DNA of 64,000 nucleotides from Arenicellaceae bacterium (GCA_029246505.1 JAQWNC010000018.1:1-64000); one strand, 5' to 3'; counted from the stretch's first letter, positions 1-9,460 are shown. Numbers and translations: made by a program. Notes: generated from the sequence alone by a model not told the origin.

Positions 1-2
1 CC

Positions 3-956
3 ATGCCGACTAGTTTGCCGGCGCTTCGTGAACGTGTTGAACGTAAATTAGAGCTGCTACTAACCAGCAGCTCTTGCGAACACTCACTTAATTACTCGAT
101 AAATAGTATAGAAAGTGCGCGCCCACTCTCTCCAACATTACTGGCAGCCATGCACTACTCCTGCATGGGTAGTGGAAAGCGTATGCGCGCGCAGTTGGTC
201 TACGGTGGCGGCCAGTGTACTCGCGCTGAATTAGATGCCTTGGATTTTCCAGCAGCTGCTATTGAGATGATGCATGCATATTCACTAGTACACGACGACC
301 TACCCGCAATGGATGACGATGCGCTGCGTCGCGGACGGCCTACATGCCATATACAGTTTGATGAAGCCACCGCAATTCTTGCTGGAGATGCCTTGCAAGC
401 TCAAGCATTGAACGCCGTTCTTGGTCTACCAGCAAGTTCTTTTCTGAGTTCCGATCAGCAATTATTAATTGGTCGCACCCTGTCCTCAGCAGCGGGTGCG
501 GAGGGAATGGTAGCAGGACAGATGTTAGACCTGGAAGCTGAAAATAACGCTGGTATAGATAATCAAATCAGCAATCTTTTGCGTTTACAGAATATACATA
601 AATCCAAAACTGGCGCGCTAATCAAAGCCTCCGTCCGGATGGGGGCACTATGTGCTGCACAATCACCTGATATCGAAGCACTAACGGCGCTAGATGTTTA
701 CGGAGAGAAGATCGGTTTGGCGTTTCAAGTGATTGACGACATTCTCGATATTGAGTCCAATACTAAAACTCTTGGGAAGCCGGTCGGCTCTGATCAAGGC
801 CTCAACAAACTCACCTATCCTGTGCTTCTTGGTCTTGAAGCATCAAGGCAACACGCCCGCGATTTGCATGACGAAGCCATAGAAAGCTTGTCTGCATTCA
901 GCGATAATAGCCTACTGGTTGAATTAGCCACCAAAGTAGTCGAACGCACGTATTAA
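3..956 (+). CDS. ispA: Farnesyl diphosphate synthase (polyprenyl synthetase family)
   Basis: Condenses IPP with DMAPP and GPP to make farnesyl diphosphate, the cytosolic precursor of quinone side chains and undecaprenyl phosphate. The 317-residue product has the family marks: a GKRMR substrate-binding segment near residue 58, the first Asp-rich motif DDLPAMDDD at about 98-106, the GKPVGSD-type segment, and the second Asp-rich motif IDDILD near 245. Length fits the short-chain synthases (about 300). The ATG lies two bases from the window edge, so an upstream start or an xseB neighbour cannot be checked. dxs follows after a 43-bp gap on the same strand, the usual isoprenoid pairing, which favours farnesyl over longer-chain synthase. 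Confidence 0.92.
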   Translation: MPTSLPALRERVERKLELLLTSSSCEHSLNYSINSIESARPLSPTLLAAMHYSCMGSGKRMRAQLVYGGGQCTRAELDALDFPAAAIEMMHAYSLVHDDLPAMDDDALRRGRPTCHIQFDEATAILAGDALQAQALNAVLGLPASSFLSSDQQLLIGRTLSSAAGAEGMVAGQMLDLEAENNAGIDNQISNLLRLQNIHKSKTGALIKASVRMGALCAAQSPDIEALTALDVYGEKIGLAFQVIDDILDIESNTKTLGKPVGSDQGLNKLTYPVLLGLEASRQHARDLHDEAIESLSAFSDNSLLVELATKVVERTY

Positions 957-999
957 TTCACTTGTCCTATCACGTAACTTTAAATATTGATAAGCAACA

Positions 1000-2892
1000 T
1001 TGAATAAACCTATCAGCACACATTTTGAACTGCTCTCGAAAATCAACTCACCCGCGGATCTAAGGAAACTTGAACAGGGAGATTTAAAGCAGGTCTGCGA
1101 AGAAACCCGTGGTTTTCTGATCGAAACTCTAGCGCGCGTCGGTGGTCACTTCGCTGCAGGACTAGGTGCGGTCGAGGTAACCGCCGCGTTGCACTACGTG
1201 TTCAATACCCCGAATGATCGCATCGTTTGGGATATCGGCCATCAGGCTTATCCACATAAAATTTTAACTGGACGGCGTGATCAATTGCACACTATTCGAA
1301 AACCAGATGGTTTATCCCCCTTTTTGAAGCGAGAAGAAAGTGTGTACGATACGTTCGGGGCTGGTCATTCTAGTACTTCTATCAGTGCTGCACTAGGTAT
1401 GGCTGTCGCGGCCGCCAGCCGTGGAGAAGATCGCGACGTAGTTGCCGTTATTGGCGATGGAGCGTTAACGGCTGGCATGGCTTACGAAGCGTTAAATAAT
1501 GCCGGCGATATGGATGCGAACTTACTGGTAATACTAAATGACAACGACATGTCAATTTCTCCAAACGTAGGGGCGCTTCGAAACTATCTAGCTCGACTGC
1601 TTTCGGGTAAGGCGTACACCGGTATACGCAAAGGTGCAAAAGGCGTGTTGCAAAACGTACCACCATTTCAGGATCTTGCACGCCGTTGGGAAGAGCATAT
1701 GAAGGGCATGGTAATGCCAGGCACATTATTCGAAGAGCTCGGTTTTTATTATATCGGCCCCGTAGACGGACATGACATCGACGCTTTGGTTAAAACCCTA
1801 CAAAACCTAAAGGCGCTGGACGGACCGCGTTTTCTGCACATTGTCACGCAAAAAGGCAAAGGCTTCGAACCTGCTGAAGGCGATCCACTGGCATACCATG
1901 GTGTTAGTCCCTTCAACCCCCAAACAGGCGAGATACAAGAATCGGTTAGTAAACGCACTTATACCCATGTATTCAGTGATTGGCTCTGCGATATGGCGGA
2001 AAAAGACACAAAACTAATGGGTATTACGCCAGCGATGCGTGAAGGTTCTGGTCTGGTTAAGTTTTCTCAACAGTATCCAGATCGATATTTCGACGTTGGT
2101 ATTGCCGAACAGCATGCTGTTACATTTGCTGCAGGCATCGCCTGCGAAGGTCTGAAACCGGTCGTTGCTATTTACTCAACTTTTCTGCAACGCGCGTATG
2201 ACCAATTAGTTCACGACGTTAGTGTTCAAAATCTAGATGTTACATTTGCAATAGACCGAGCCGGACTAGTCGGTGCAGATGGTGCGACACACGCGGGTTC
2301 GTTTGACTATTCCTTTATGCGATGCCTGCCAAACATGCTGATACTGGCCCCTAGCGACGAAGCTGAGTGTAGAAACATGCTTTACACAGCCTACCAGCAT
2401 CAGGGGCCGTCAAGTGTACGCTACCCACGTGGTAGTGGTACTGGTACAAAAGAAACAACTGAAATGACTGCTATACCTATTGGGCAAGGAGAGATAAGCA
2501 CCAAGGGTAATAACATTGCAATTTTAAGTTTTGGCGCCTTATTACCCGCTGCTTTAGGCGCCGCATTAAAATTAGGCGCGTCGGTTGCTAATATGCGGTT
2601 TATTAAGCCACTGGACGAACAACTTATTCTAGATTTAGCTAAAAATCATAGCCTGCTTATTACCTTAGAAGAGAATACTACCAATGGCGGTGCTGGCTCA
2701 GGTGTTAATGAATTCCTCGCAAGTCAGAGTATCACTACGCCGATTATCAATCTTGGCTTGCCCGACTCTTACATCGAACACGGCTTACAAACTGACATGC
2801 TTACGGCATGCGGGCTGGATGCTTCTGGTATTATAAAAAGCGCCCATACTGCATTACATAAGCACGGCATAAAACTAACTGGCGTTGCGTAA
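1000..2892 (+). CDS. dxs: 1-deoxy-D-xylulose-5-phosphate synthase
   Basis: First enzyme of the MEP isoprenoid pathway; a thiamine-diphosphate enzyme joining pyruvate and glyceraldehyde-3-phosphate. The 630-residue protein has full family length. The motifs [34 protein letters not shown] (ThDP/Mg site, about 151) and [11 protein letters not shown] (catalytic Glu near 370) are visible, with a transketolase C-terminal domain after that. The start is TTG at 1000: an in-frame TAA lies three codons upstream, there is no nearby ATG, and the N-terminus aligns with the family from here. It is convergent with the following SIMPL pseudogene, with four bases between them. With ispA it supplies the pathway completed by ispH at the far end of the window. 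Confidence 0.95.
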   Translation: MNKPISTHFELLSKINSPADLRKLEQGDLKQVCEETRGFLIETLARVGGHFAAGLGAVEVTAALHYVFNTPNDRIVWDIGHQAYPHKILTGRRDQLHTIRKPDGLSPFLKREESVYDTFGAGHSSTSISAALGMAVAAASRGEDRDVVAVIGDGALTAGMAYEALNNAGDMDANLLVILNDNDMSISPNVGALRNYLARLLSGKAYTGIRKGAKGVLQNVPPFQDLARRWEEHMKGMVMPGTLFEELGFYYIGPVDGHDIDALVKTLQNLKALDGPRFLHIVTQKGKGFEPAEGDPLAYHGVSPFNPQTGEIQESVSKRTYTHVFSDWLCDMAEKDTKLMGITPAMREGSGLVKFSQQYPDRYFDVGIAEQHAVTFAAGIACEGLKPVVAIYSTFLQRAYDQLVHDVSVQNLDVTFAIDRAGLVGADGATHAGSFDYSFMRCLPNMLILAPSDEAECRNMLYTAYQHQGPSSVRYPRGSGTGTKETTEMTAIPIGQGEISTKGNNIAILSFGALLPAALGAALKLGASVANMRFIKPLDEQLILDLAKNHSLLITLEENTTNGGAGSGVNEFLASQSITTPIINLGLPDSYIEHGLQTDMLTACGLDASGIIKSAHTALHKHGIKLTGVA

Positions 2893-2896
2893 AAAC

Positions 2897-3619
2897 TTAA
2901 TCAGCCGAATAATTCTTCACTGTTGTAACAACCCGAACGTTTTTAATATGCGAGTTATTACTATCTCTATCTGAAACACTAAATTGCCCCTGACGCGCCA
3001 ACCTAATCTTACCTAACTCACTACTGGAATCTTCAGCAAACTTTTGTGCCACTGTCCGGGTATTGGTTATAGCTTGCTCAATCATTGCAGGTTTGGCTGC
3101 ATTTAGGTCTAAAAATAAATACTGGGTGTAATAATTGTAATCTGCTCCAGTTAATGGCATTCCTTCCCGGCCCAAGATATCCACACGCCCCATAGCTGAA
3201 CATACAACATCGACATTGCGGGAGTAAACCGTAACATTCTGATTGGCTGTGTAACGATATTTAATATTATCGGCAGCGCCATAATCGTTAGCGAAACTAT
3301 CAACAACCTGGACGATTGTAATACTGATTTCACTATCGGGTATACCTGAGGCGCGAAGAAAACCCATCATCGTCTTTCTATTTCGATCTACATCTATGTA
3401 AAGCTGTTCCAGATTATTACTAACCACCTAACTAAGGAATTGGCCAAATAACCATATTGGCGGGATACTCCTGTTCTACTAGACCCTTATCCAGCACCGT
3501 TCGTTCCATCGCACGATAGTTTAAAGCAGCATTCCCTGCGGTGACCCCAAAAGAATTAGCCCTATGACCAAGCCTATTGAAATTATTAGCGAAGACTTTT
3601 CCGATATTTCTCTACTCAG
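2897..3619 (-). pseudogene. SIMPL-domain (DUF541) periplasmic protein, frameshifted
   Basis: The intact 3' part (2897-3427) encodes about 176 residues typical of the C-terminal two thirds of SIMPL/DUF541 proteins (LGKIRLARQGQFSVSDRDSN, then KNVRVVTT). Upstream on the same strand the missing N-terminus can be read, but in other frames. About 3544-3600 gives a hydrophobic anchor SLIISIGLVIGLILLG. About 3430-3545 gives NYRAMERTVLDKGLVEQEYP followed by ANMVIWPI, which then hits TAG and must shift by one frame to enter SNNLEQLY. So at least two frameshifts and stops separate anchor, conserved core and C-terminus. The GTG at 3427 that could start the remaining frame follows a TAG directly and is probably not used. 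The order of pieces matches the intact family, which supports decay rather than coincidence. Confidence 0.8.
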
Positions 3620-3731
3620 CTATGCAAGTATTTAACGTGGCAACAGTTTAAGAGGTAAAAGTGGCATAGAAATACGTTTTTAACGATTTAGCCTGACAAT
3701 AATGTAATGAATGATTAGCCGGCCTAGCCCT

Positions 3732-5096
3732 TTAGTCATTAAAAACCTTGGCTAATACTTGCGAAAGATGAGATACAGGTTCGACAGATATTTTCGCTTT
3801 TGAACTACCCGACTTATTTGCCTCTGGAATAATAATTCGCTTAAAGCCCAGTTTCTCCGCTTCACGAATTCGCTCCAACCCACCCTGTACTGGCCGAACT
3901 TCGCCGGTTAGCCCCAACTCGCCAAATACTGCTAGATCCGCTGGAATAGTACGATCTCGAAAGCTAGATATCACAGCCAACAGCACTGCCAAATCTGCTG
4001 CTGGTTCATGTACCTTCACACCACCAACGACATTAACAAAAACATCTTGATCATACATTGACACACCTGCATGACGATTTAACACAGCGAGCAATATAGC
4101 CAGACGAGACGAGTCAAGTCCAACGCTCACTCTACGCGGATTACCTAGCGACGATTGGTCAACCAATGCCTGAACTTCAACCAGCAACGGACGCGTTCCC
4201 TCTCTGGCAACCAGAATAATACTACCAGGTGAATCTGGTTGGTATCGCTCTATGAACATCGCAGACGGGTTGGTTACTTCACGTAAGCCTGTGTCCGTCA
4301 TCGCGAACACACCTATTTCATTAACTGCTCCAAAACGATTTTTTATCGCTCGAATCAGTCTAAAACTACTAGAACGCTCGCCTTCAAAGTACAAAACCGT
4401 ATCAACCATATGCTCAAGCACTCGTGGCCCAGCAATGCTACCGTCTTTTGTTACATGTCCAACCAGAATCACGGTGGTATCGGTTTGCTTGGCAAAACGA
4501 ACCAGGCGAGCAGCGGTTTCGCGAACTTGAGCAACACTACCCGGCGCAGAGGTTAATTGATCTGTATATAGAGTTTGAATCGAATCGACAATTAGTAATT
4601 TAGGCTTATGACTTTGAGCTGTGGCCAATAATTGTTCGAGATTGTTATCAGTCAATAATCCAAGGTCTGTATCTTTTAACCCCATACGCTCAGAGCGCAT
4701 AGCTATTTGCTGCAAACTTTCTTCACCGGAAACATACAATGTAGGCAACATGGCAACCAAATTAGATGCGCACTGCAATAACAAAGTCGATTTCCCGATA
4801 CCGGGATCTCCTCCAATTAAAACAACTGAGCCTGGTACCAGACCACCACCCAAAACTCTATCAAGTTCGGATATACCGCACTCTATTCGTGAAACGTTTT
4901 CACTTTTTACATCATGAAGGCTAGTAATTTCACGCTGTGGCGTAAGGCCGCTAAAACGCGAAACATCCTTACCTGTCGCCGCCTGAATTTGTTCATGTAA
5001 GGTATTCCATTCACCGCAGCTTTGGCATTGACCCGTCCATTTGGGGTGCTCTCCAGCGCAAGCGTTACATACAAATACAGTTTTCTCTTTCGCCAT
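3732..5096 (-). CDS. radA: DNA repair protein RadA
   Basis: RecA-like ATPase that promotes branch migration in recombinational repair. The 454-residue protein is complete: a C4 zinc finger at the N-terminus (Cys10, 13, 24, 27), Walker A GGDPGIGKST near 94-103, the RadA-specific KNRFG motif near 251, and a Lon-protease-like C-terminal domain (GGVKVHEPAADLAVLLAV, GELGLTGEVRPV). It lies 111 bp downstream of dnaB on the same strand; many gammaproteobacteria have alr between the two, but it is absent here. Confidence 0.97.
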   Translation of the reverse strand: MAKEKTVFVCNACAGEHPKWTGQCQSCGEWNTLHEQIQAATGKDVSRFSGLTPQREITSLHDVKSENVSRIECGISELDRVLGGGLVPGSVVLIGGDPGIGKSTLLLQCASNLVAMLPTLYVSGEESLQQIAMRSERMGLKDTDLGLLTDNNLEQLLATAQSHKPKLLIVDSIQTLYTDQLTSAPGSVAQVRETAARLVRFAKQTDTTVILVGHVTKDGSIAGPRVLEHMVDTVLYFEGERSSSFRLIRAIKNRFGAVNEIGVFAMTDTGLREVTNPSAMFIERYQPDSPGSIILVAREGTRPLLVEVQALVDQSSLGNPRRVSVGLDSSRLAILLAVLNRHAGVSMYDQDVFVNVVGGVKVHEPAADLAVLLAVISSFRDRTIPADLAVFGELGLTGEVRPVQGGLERIREAEKLGFKRIIIPEANKSGSSKAKISVEPVSHLSQVLAKVFND

Positions 5097-5207
5097 TGCC
5101 TGAGCTGCCGTTAGTGTTACCGAAGGCCTAATCTTTGATATTTAAGTACCCCCGAAAAATTGTGGAACTATATGGGTTAATATGTAATTCTCACGTAACG
5201 GTACTTT

Positions 5208-6629
5208 CTAAAAACTATCAGAAAAACTGCTTCCTGCGTAGTTTTCAAATCGTGTGTACTCACCTAAAAAGGTTAGCCGAGTGGTGCCGATGGGTCCATT
5301 ACGTTGCTTACCAACAATTATTTCGGCTGTTCCTTTAGCATCCGAATCCTCATTATAGACTTCATCTCGATAAATAAAGATGATCAGATCAGCATCTTGT
5401 TCAATTGCTCCTGATTCACGCAAATCAGACATTATAGGCCGCTTATTTGGGCGTTGTTCCAAACTTCGATTCAACTGCGATAGTACAATAATCGGCACTG
5501 ACAGTTCTTTAGCCAGCGATTTAAGCGCCCTGGTGATAGCAGATATCTCCGTCGCCCGATTATCTGAATTCCCGTCGCCACCCTGCATTAGCTGAAGGTA
5601 ATCAATCATAATGGCGCCTAAGCCATTCTCCTGCTCAGATGCCAATCGTCTTGCACGAGAGCGAAGCTCAAGCGCGTTTAACGCTGGGGTATCATCTATA
5701 AATATTGGTTTACCTGAAAGCATAGTCACCACACTAGTCAAGCGTGGCCAGTCTTCATTACTCAAATTGCCGCTACGCAGCTTTTGCGCACTAACACGAC
5801 TTAAAGAAGCCAACATCCGAGTTGCCAATTGATTACCCGGCATTTCCATACTAAATACAGCTACCGGTTTATTTTGATCAATTGCAATGTGCTCAACAAG
5901 ATTCATCGCGAACGACGTTTTGCCCATAGAAGGGCGGCCGGCGACAACCACCAAATCAGCCTCTTGCAGCCCGGAAGTCATTTCATCCAAATCAGTAAAA
6001 CCAGTTGGCACTCCAGTTATCGAATCGCCACTTTCATGTAAAGCCTCTATACGATTTATTGATTCTGCCAGTAAAGGCCCAATACTCTGAAAGCCTTCTG
6101 AACCTCTCGATTCCTGACGTGCAATTTCAAATATTGCCTGCTCGGCAAGGTCTAATACCGCATCGGTTTCCAAGCCTTCCGGATTGTAAGCACTGCGACT
6201 AATATCGTTAGCGGTTTCTATTAATCGCCGCAACACAGCCCGATCACGGACGATTCTCGCGTACGGTAAGGCATTACCTGTATTCGGAGTATTCTTGGCA
6301 AGACTGCCTAAATAAGCCAAATCATTGCCTACGTTATCGCTACTTCCTTCAGCGGAAGTTGACATAGCTTCCGACACCGTCAGAACGTCAATAGGTTCAG
6401 CTCGCTCATAAAGAACCAGGATAGTTTCGTAGATTTTACGATGGTCTGCACGATAAAAATCCCTGGCTTCCACCTCGCCACTAACTTCATCAATCAATCG
6501 ATTATCAAGTAGTAGTGCCCCTAGTAATGATTGTTCAGCCTCTACTAACTGCGGAGGCATACGTAAGCTGTCCTCGTGAGTCCGACCGGGTTGGCCGCTA
6601 GCAGAAGTAATCGGAACAGGATCTATCAC
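5208..6629 (-). CDS. dnaB: Replicative DNA helicase DnaB
   Basis: Hexameric 5'-3' helicase that unwinds the replication fork. The 473 residues hold an N-terminal DnaB domain (PPQLVEAEQSLLGALLLD), a linker, and a RecA-fold C-terminal domain with Walker A AGRPSMGKTS near 228-238, Walker B MIDYLQLM, and the late motif VLSQLNRSLEQRPNKRP. The chosen start is GTG at 6629, which gives a 24-residue lead before MPPQLVEAEQ; the inner ATG is an alternative. No intein is seen. It follows rplI but is separated from it by a strong terminator, so it probably has its own promoter. Confidence 0.96.
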   Translation of the reverse strand: MIDPVPITSASGQPGRTHEDSLRMPPQLVEAEQSLLGALLLDNRLIDEVSGEVEARDFYRADHRKIYETILVLYERAEPIDVLTVSEAMSTSAEGSSDNVGNDLAYLGSLAKNTPNTGNALPYARIVRDRAVLRRLIETANDISRSAYNPEGLETDAVLDLAEQAIFEIARQESRGSEGFQSIGPLLAESINRIEALHESGDSITGVPTGFTDLDEMTSGLQEADLVVVAGRPSMGKTSFAMNLVEHIAIDQNKPVAVFSMEMPGNQLATRMLASLSRVSAQKLRSGNLSNEDWPRLTSVVTMLSGKPIFIDDTPALNALELRSRARRLASEQENGLGAIMIDYLQLMQGGDGNSDNRATEISAITRALKSLAKELSVPIIVLSQLNRSLEQRPNKRPIMSDLRESGAIEQDADLIIFIYRDEVYNEDSDAKGTAEIIVGKQRNGPIGTTRLTFLGEYTRFENYAGSSFSDSF

Positions 6630-6772
6630 GGTACGTGTTTTCTCACTTTAAAATAGAAATCGCGTGGATCAATAAGCATACCTCGCAACCCAAAACTTCG
6701 CCATGGGAATCGCCACGGATTTGTACGAAATTATAACTTGCCAAAAAACTTAGCCCCATGATGGCACACATT

Positions 6773-6809
6773 AAAAAAGCGCCCTAGGATTAACCTAAAG
6801 CGCTTTTTT
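6773..6809 (-). terminator. Rho-independent terminator after rplI
   Basis: A-tract plus GCGC (6773-6782) pairs with GCGC plus T-tract (6800-6809). An inner stem TAGG/CCTA (6785-6788 with 6794-6797) extends the hairpin. On the minus strand it ends the rpsF-rpsR-rplI transcript 75 bp past the rplI stop. The A/T symmetry means it could also act in the other direction. Confidence 0.88.
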
Positions 6810-6883
6810 GTTCAGTTTAATAAATACTACTAATTTTAGTCGACGAACTACCTATTAAAATTAATTAGGCGCAAGTTTGAATT

Positions 6884-7333
6884 CTAGGCTTCTGCAACAA
6901 CCTCAACGACAATATTAAACTGAATTTCTGAATGTACAGATAGTTGCACTTTTAATTCTCCAACCTCTTTGATTGGACCATCTGGCATACGTACTTCGGA
7001 TTTTTCTAATTCAAAACCTGCGGCGGTCATCGCGTCTACAATTTCTTGCACACCAACCGAACCAAAGAGCTTACCTTCTTCACTTGCGCGCTCGGCAATT
7101 ACAACTTTCTGACCTTCCATAGCATCTCGACGTAATTCAGCAGCACCCATCTTGCCAGCCGCTGCAGCTTCAAGGTCTTTACGACGCGCTTCAAATGCTT
7201 CTATGTTTGGCTCAGTCGCAACAGTCGCTTTACCTTGTGGAACAAGGTAGTTACGCGCGTAACCAGGCTTCACGTTTACTAATTGCCCGAGTTCTCCCAG
7301 GTTAGCAATTCTTTCAAGCAGAATAACTTGCAT
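6884..7333 (-). CDS. rplI: 50S ribosomal protein bL9
   Basis: Two-domain protein of the large subunit near the L1 stalk. The 149 residues match the family length. The N-terminal signature MQVILLERIANLGELGQLV followed by VKPGYARNYL is intact, a long charged helix connects to the C-terminal domain (GKLFGSVGVQEI). Last gene of the S6-S18-L9 operon, nine bases after rpsR. Confidence 0.97.
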   Translation of the reverse strand: MQVILLERIANLGELGQLVNVKPGYARNYLVPQGKATVATEPNIEAFEARRKDLEAAAAGKMGAAELRRDAMEGQKVVIAERASEEGKLFGSVGVQEIVDAMTAAGFELEKSEVRMPDGPIKEVGELKVQLSVHSEIQFNIVVEVVAEA

Positions 7334-7342
7334 ACTCGCCCC

Positions 7343-7603
7343 CTAATGACTATCGGTGTAAGGCAATAACGCTAAGAAACGAGCCCGCTTAACAGCGGTC
7401 GTTAATTGACGTTGAAAACGTGCCTTGGTGCCGGAATTACGACTGGCAATAATCTTGCCAGTGTCACCTATACAACCTTTTAGGATCGCGATGTCTTTGT
7501 AATCAATGTAAGTGAAATTTTCAGCTGTAAATTTACAAAATCGTTTTTTACGGCTCTGACGATTTCCACCTCTACGTGGTTTCTGTTTCTGTCGCTGTGC
7601 CAT
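7343..7603 (-). CDS. rpsR: 30S ribosomal protein bS18
   Basis: Binds 16S rRNA as a heterodimer with bS6. The 86-residue product has the conserved core [20 protein letters not shown] and [19 protein letters not shown], with a somewhat longer Arg/Lys-rich N-terminus ([20 protein letters not shown]) than the roughly 75-residue E. coli protein. Its ATG overlaps the rpsF stop codon by one base (TAATG), implying translational coupling with its partner. Confidence 0.96.
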   Translation of the reverse strand: MAQRQKQKPRRGGNRQSRKKRFCKFTAENFTYIDYKDIAILKGCIGDTGKIIASRNSGTKARFQRQLTTAVKRARFLALLPYTDSH

Positions 7604-8307
7604 TATTCTTTCACCTCATCTTTTTCTTTAGCTGAAGCCTTTTTAGCTGGAGCCTTTTTAGCTGGAGCCTTTTTAGCTGGAGCCTTTTTAGCTGGAGCCT
7701 TTTTAGCTGGAGCCTTTTTAGCTGGAGCCTTTTTAGCTGGAGCCTTTTTAGCTGGAGCCTTTTTAGCTGGGGCCTTTTTAGCTGGGGCCTTTTTAGCTGG
7801 AGCTTCTTCGGCTGGAGCTTCTTCGGCTGGAGCTTCTTCGGCTGGAGCTTCTTCGGCTAGAGCGTCCTTAGTAGCAGCTGCATCGGCCTCTGCTTGAGCG
7901 GCAGCACGTACTTCCTGAGCTTTACGCATCCGGGTTTCTTCAGCGGCGCGTTCAACAGCGCGTTCATCTTCGCGCTTACGCTCTTCTTCCACTTCAACCA
8001 TCATCTTGGAAACTTCGGTAACGGCAGAATTCTGCTTAATAATCAGGTTTCGTATTACAGCATCGTTGAAGCGAAATAAACTTTCCAGCTCTTTTCGAGC
8101 TTCGTCGGTTGCTTCAATATTCAGAAGTAAATAGTGTGCTTTATGAATTTTGTTAATCGGATATGCCAACTGACGTCGACCCCAATCTTCCTGACGGTGC
8201 ACTGTACCGCCTGCATCAGTGACTACAGCAGCATAACGCTCCAACATACCACTGACTTGCTCGCTCTGATCCGGATGAATCAGCAGCACTATTTCATAGT
8301 GTCTCAA
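7603..8307 (-). CDS. rpsF: 30S ribosomal protein bS6 with long repetitive tail
   Basis: bS6 pairs with bS18 on the 30S platform. The start is TTG at 8307, giving [18 protein letters not shown] from the first residue; a TAAGGAGA Shine-Dalgarno sits four bases upstream. A longer frame to 8340 would add eleven residues without family support. The product is about 234 residues, against the usual 95-140. The first 95 or so form the normal fold, then comes an Ala/Glu/Arg helix, then a tail of four EEAPA units, ten KKAPA units and one KKASA, ending KEKDEVKE. The tail switches from acidic to strongly basic and resembles histone H1/AlgP-like Lys-Ala-Pro repeats. Whether it is kept on the ribosome or binds nucleic acid is unknown. 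Confidence 0.93.
   Translation of the reverse strand: MRHYEIVLLIHPDQSEQVSGMLERYAAVVTDAGGTVHRQEDWGRRQLAYPINKIHKAHYLLLNIEATDEARKELESLFRFNDAVIRNLIIKQNSAVTEVSKMMVEVEEERKREDERAVERAAEETRMRKAQEVRAAAQAEADAAATKDALAEEAPAEEAPAEEAPAEEAPAKKAPAKKAPAKKAPAKKAPAKKAPAKKAPAKKAPAKKAPAKKAPAKKAPAKKASAKEKDEVKE
7636..7860 (-). repeat. 15-bp tandem repeat array inside rpsF
   Basis: Fifteen contiguous 15-bp units with no spacers. Eleven are AGCCTTTTTAGCTGG on the plus strand (7636-7800), two of them with a single A-to-G change. Four are AGCTTCTTCGGCTGG (7801-7860), with one base different at the end. They encode [10 protein letters not shown] and EEAPA. Near-identity at synonymous positions points to recent expansion or ongoing slippage. 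Confidence 0.95.
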
Positions 8308-8331
8308 TTTTATCTCCTTACGGATTAAACA

Positions 8332-8358
8332 GTTCCCCAACGAAATTGTCGGTGAAAC
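8332..8358 (-). promoter_or_regulatory. Candidate S6:S18 autoregulatory mRNA motif in rpsF leader
   Basis: On the minus strand GTTTC (8358-8354) can pair with GGAAC (8336-8332). Inside it an asymmetric loop containing CCG (8352-8350) leads to a short CAA/TTG stem closed by TTTCG. A CCG in an internal loop between two stems just before the rpsF start is the known layout of the S6:S18-binding leader, which mimics the 16S rRNA site. It lies 25-51 bases upstream of the TTG start. The fold is drawn by eye and was not computed. Confidence 0.5.
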
Positions 8359-8377
8359 AAGGAGTATCAGAACCTCT

Positions 8378-8397
8378 TGTTGGTAACATTACCAACA
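8378..8397 (-). promoter_or_regulatory. Perfect 9-bp inverted repeat in rpsF leader
   Basis: TGTTGGTAA and TTACCAACA flank a CA dinucleotide. It lies between the predicted rpsF promoter and the S6:S18-like motif, so it would be a hairpin in the 5' UTR or a protein-binding palindrome just downstream of the transcription start. No T-tract follows, so it is not a terminator. Confidence 0.5.
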
Positions 8398-8417
8398 CTA
8401 AACCCCGAAGCGGCGGG

Positions 8418-8446
8418 ATTCTACATAAACAAGGGCTAAACTGCAA
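8418..8446 (-). promoter_or_regulatory. Sigma70 promoter of the rpsF-rpsR-rplI operon
   Basis: Reading the minus strand, -35 TTGCAG (8446-8441), a 17-bp spacer and -10 TAGAAT (8423-8418), then a GC-rich start region CCCGCCGC typical of growth-rate-controlled ribosomal promoters. It gives a leader of about 105 bases to the rpsF TTG. Confidence 0.8.
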
Positions 8447-8556
8447 AACCGATTGACTCTTATTTCAGATATAATTGGTTATATTCAACGACTACTAATC
8501 AACTTGCCGCCGCCCCATGCTACATAAATTACTCGAATACGCGTTAATGACCGAAT

Positions 8557-9441
8557 TTAAGCTAACGCCTTCTTCATCGTCGAACCCATTTCCGACGGGC
8601 TTCTAGTAACATGTACACCGGCATCTTCAAGCGCTTCAATCTTAGCCTCTGCAGTACCCTTGCCGCCAGAAATAATCGCACCGGCGTGCCCCATTCGTTT
8701 TCCAGGTGGTGCGGTTATACCAGCGATAAAACCAACCACCGGCTTGCTCATATTATCTTTAATCCAAGCCGCACAATCTTCTTCATCACTACCACCAATT
8801 TCGCCACACATGATCACCGCTTCAGTTTTGGGATCATCATTAAACCATTGCATGACATCAAGGTGCTTGGCTCCATTAACTGGATCGCCGCCTATGCCAA
8901 TACAAGATGATTGGCCAAGGCCTAAAACAGTTAACTGATGCACAACCTCATAGGTTAATGTACCGGATCGAGAAATTACGCCAATTGGGCCTTTCTTGTG
9001 GATATAGCCAGGCATAATGCCAATTTTGATTTCATCCGGAGTAATCACGCCGGGACAATTTGGGCCGATCAACTTGGTGTTGCTATTCAGTTTGTTCATA
9101 CGGTCACGAGTTTTAATCATATCTCGCACCGGAATACCCTCAGTAATACAAATCACCACATCGATTTCGGCATCTACAGCTTCGTCGATCGCCGCAGCGG
9201 CAAACTTTGGAGGCACATAAATAACCGATACGTTTGCACCAGTTTCACATTTAGCTTCGGCCACCGTATCGTATACCGGCACACCTTCAACACTCTGCCC
9301 TGCCTTGCCCGGTGTTACGCCCGCCACAAAACAATCTTTGCCAAACGCGTAGTCCAAACATTGCGTCGTATGAAAATTACCGGTATTGCCGGTAATACCC
9401 TGGGTAATAACCCGAGAATCTTTATTTATTAAAATAGACAT
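8557..9441 (-). CDS. sucD: Succinyl-CoA synthetase (ADP/GDP-forming) alpha subunit
   Basis: TCA-cycle enzyme subunit that binds CoA and carries the phosphohistidine. The 294 residues have the full length, with N-terminal CoA-binding Rossmann fold ([14 protein letters not shown]), [17 protein letters not shown] and the active-site loop [18 protein letters not shown] with the phosphorylated His near 249. It follows sucC after 19 bp and they form a two-gene operon. sucAB is not in this window, so the operon is detached from the usual sdh-sucAB neighbours. Confidence 0.97.
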   Translation of the reverse strand: MSILINKDSRVITQGITGNTGNFHTTQCLDYAFGKDCFVAGVTPGKAGQSVEGVPVYDTVAEAKCETGANVSVIYVPPKFAAAAIDEAVDAEIDVVICITEGIPVRDMIKTRDRMNKLNSNTKLIGPNCPGVITPDEIKIGIMPGYIHKKGPIGVISRSGTLTYEVVHQLTVLGLGQSSCIGIGGDPVNGAKHLDVMQWFNDDPKTEAVIMCGEIGGSDEEDCAAWIKDNMSKPVVGFIAGITAPPGKRMGHAGAIISGGKGTAEAKIEALEDAGVHVTRSPSEMGSTMKKALA

Positions 9442-9460
9442 GGTTAATTCCTCTGGCCTC

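Noticed and set aside
3563-3631. Plus-strand frame starting MTKPIEIISEDFSD
   Set aside because: Only 23 codons and antisense to the readable N-terminal part of the SIMPL pseudogene.
7636-7860. Regular short repeats that could suggest a CRISPR array
   Set aside because: Units are contiguous with no spacers and lie in frame within rpsF, encoding [10 protein letters not shown].
8453-8475. TTGACT and TATAAT on the plus strand
   Set aside because: Only 11 bp lie between the boxes and no plus-strand gene follows.
8998-9432. 144-codon plus-strand frame
   Set aside because: Antisense to sucD; no ribosome site or domain.
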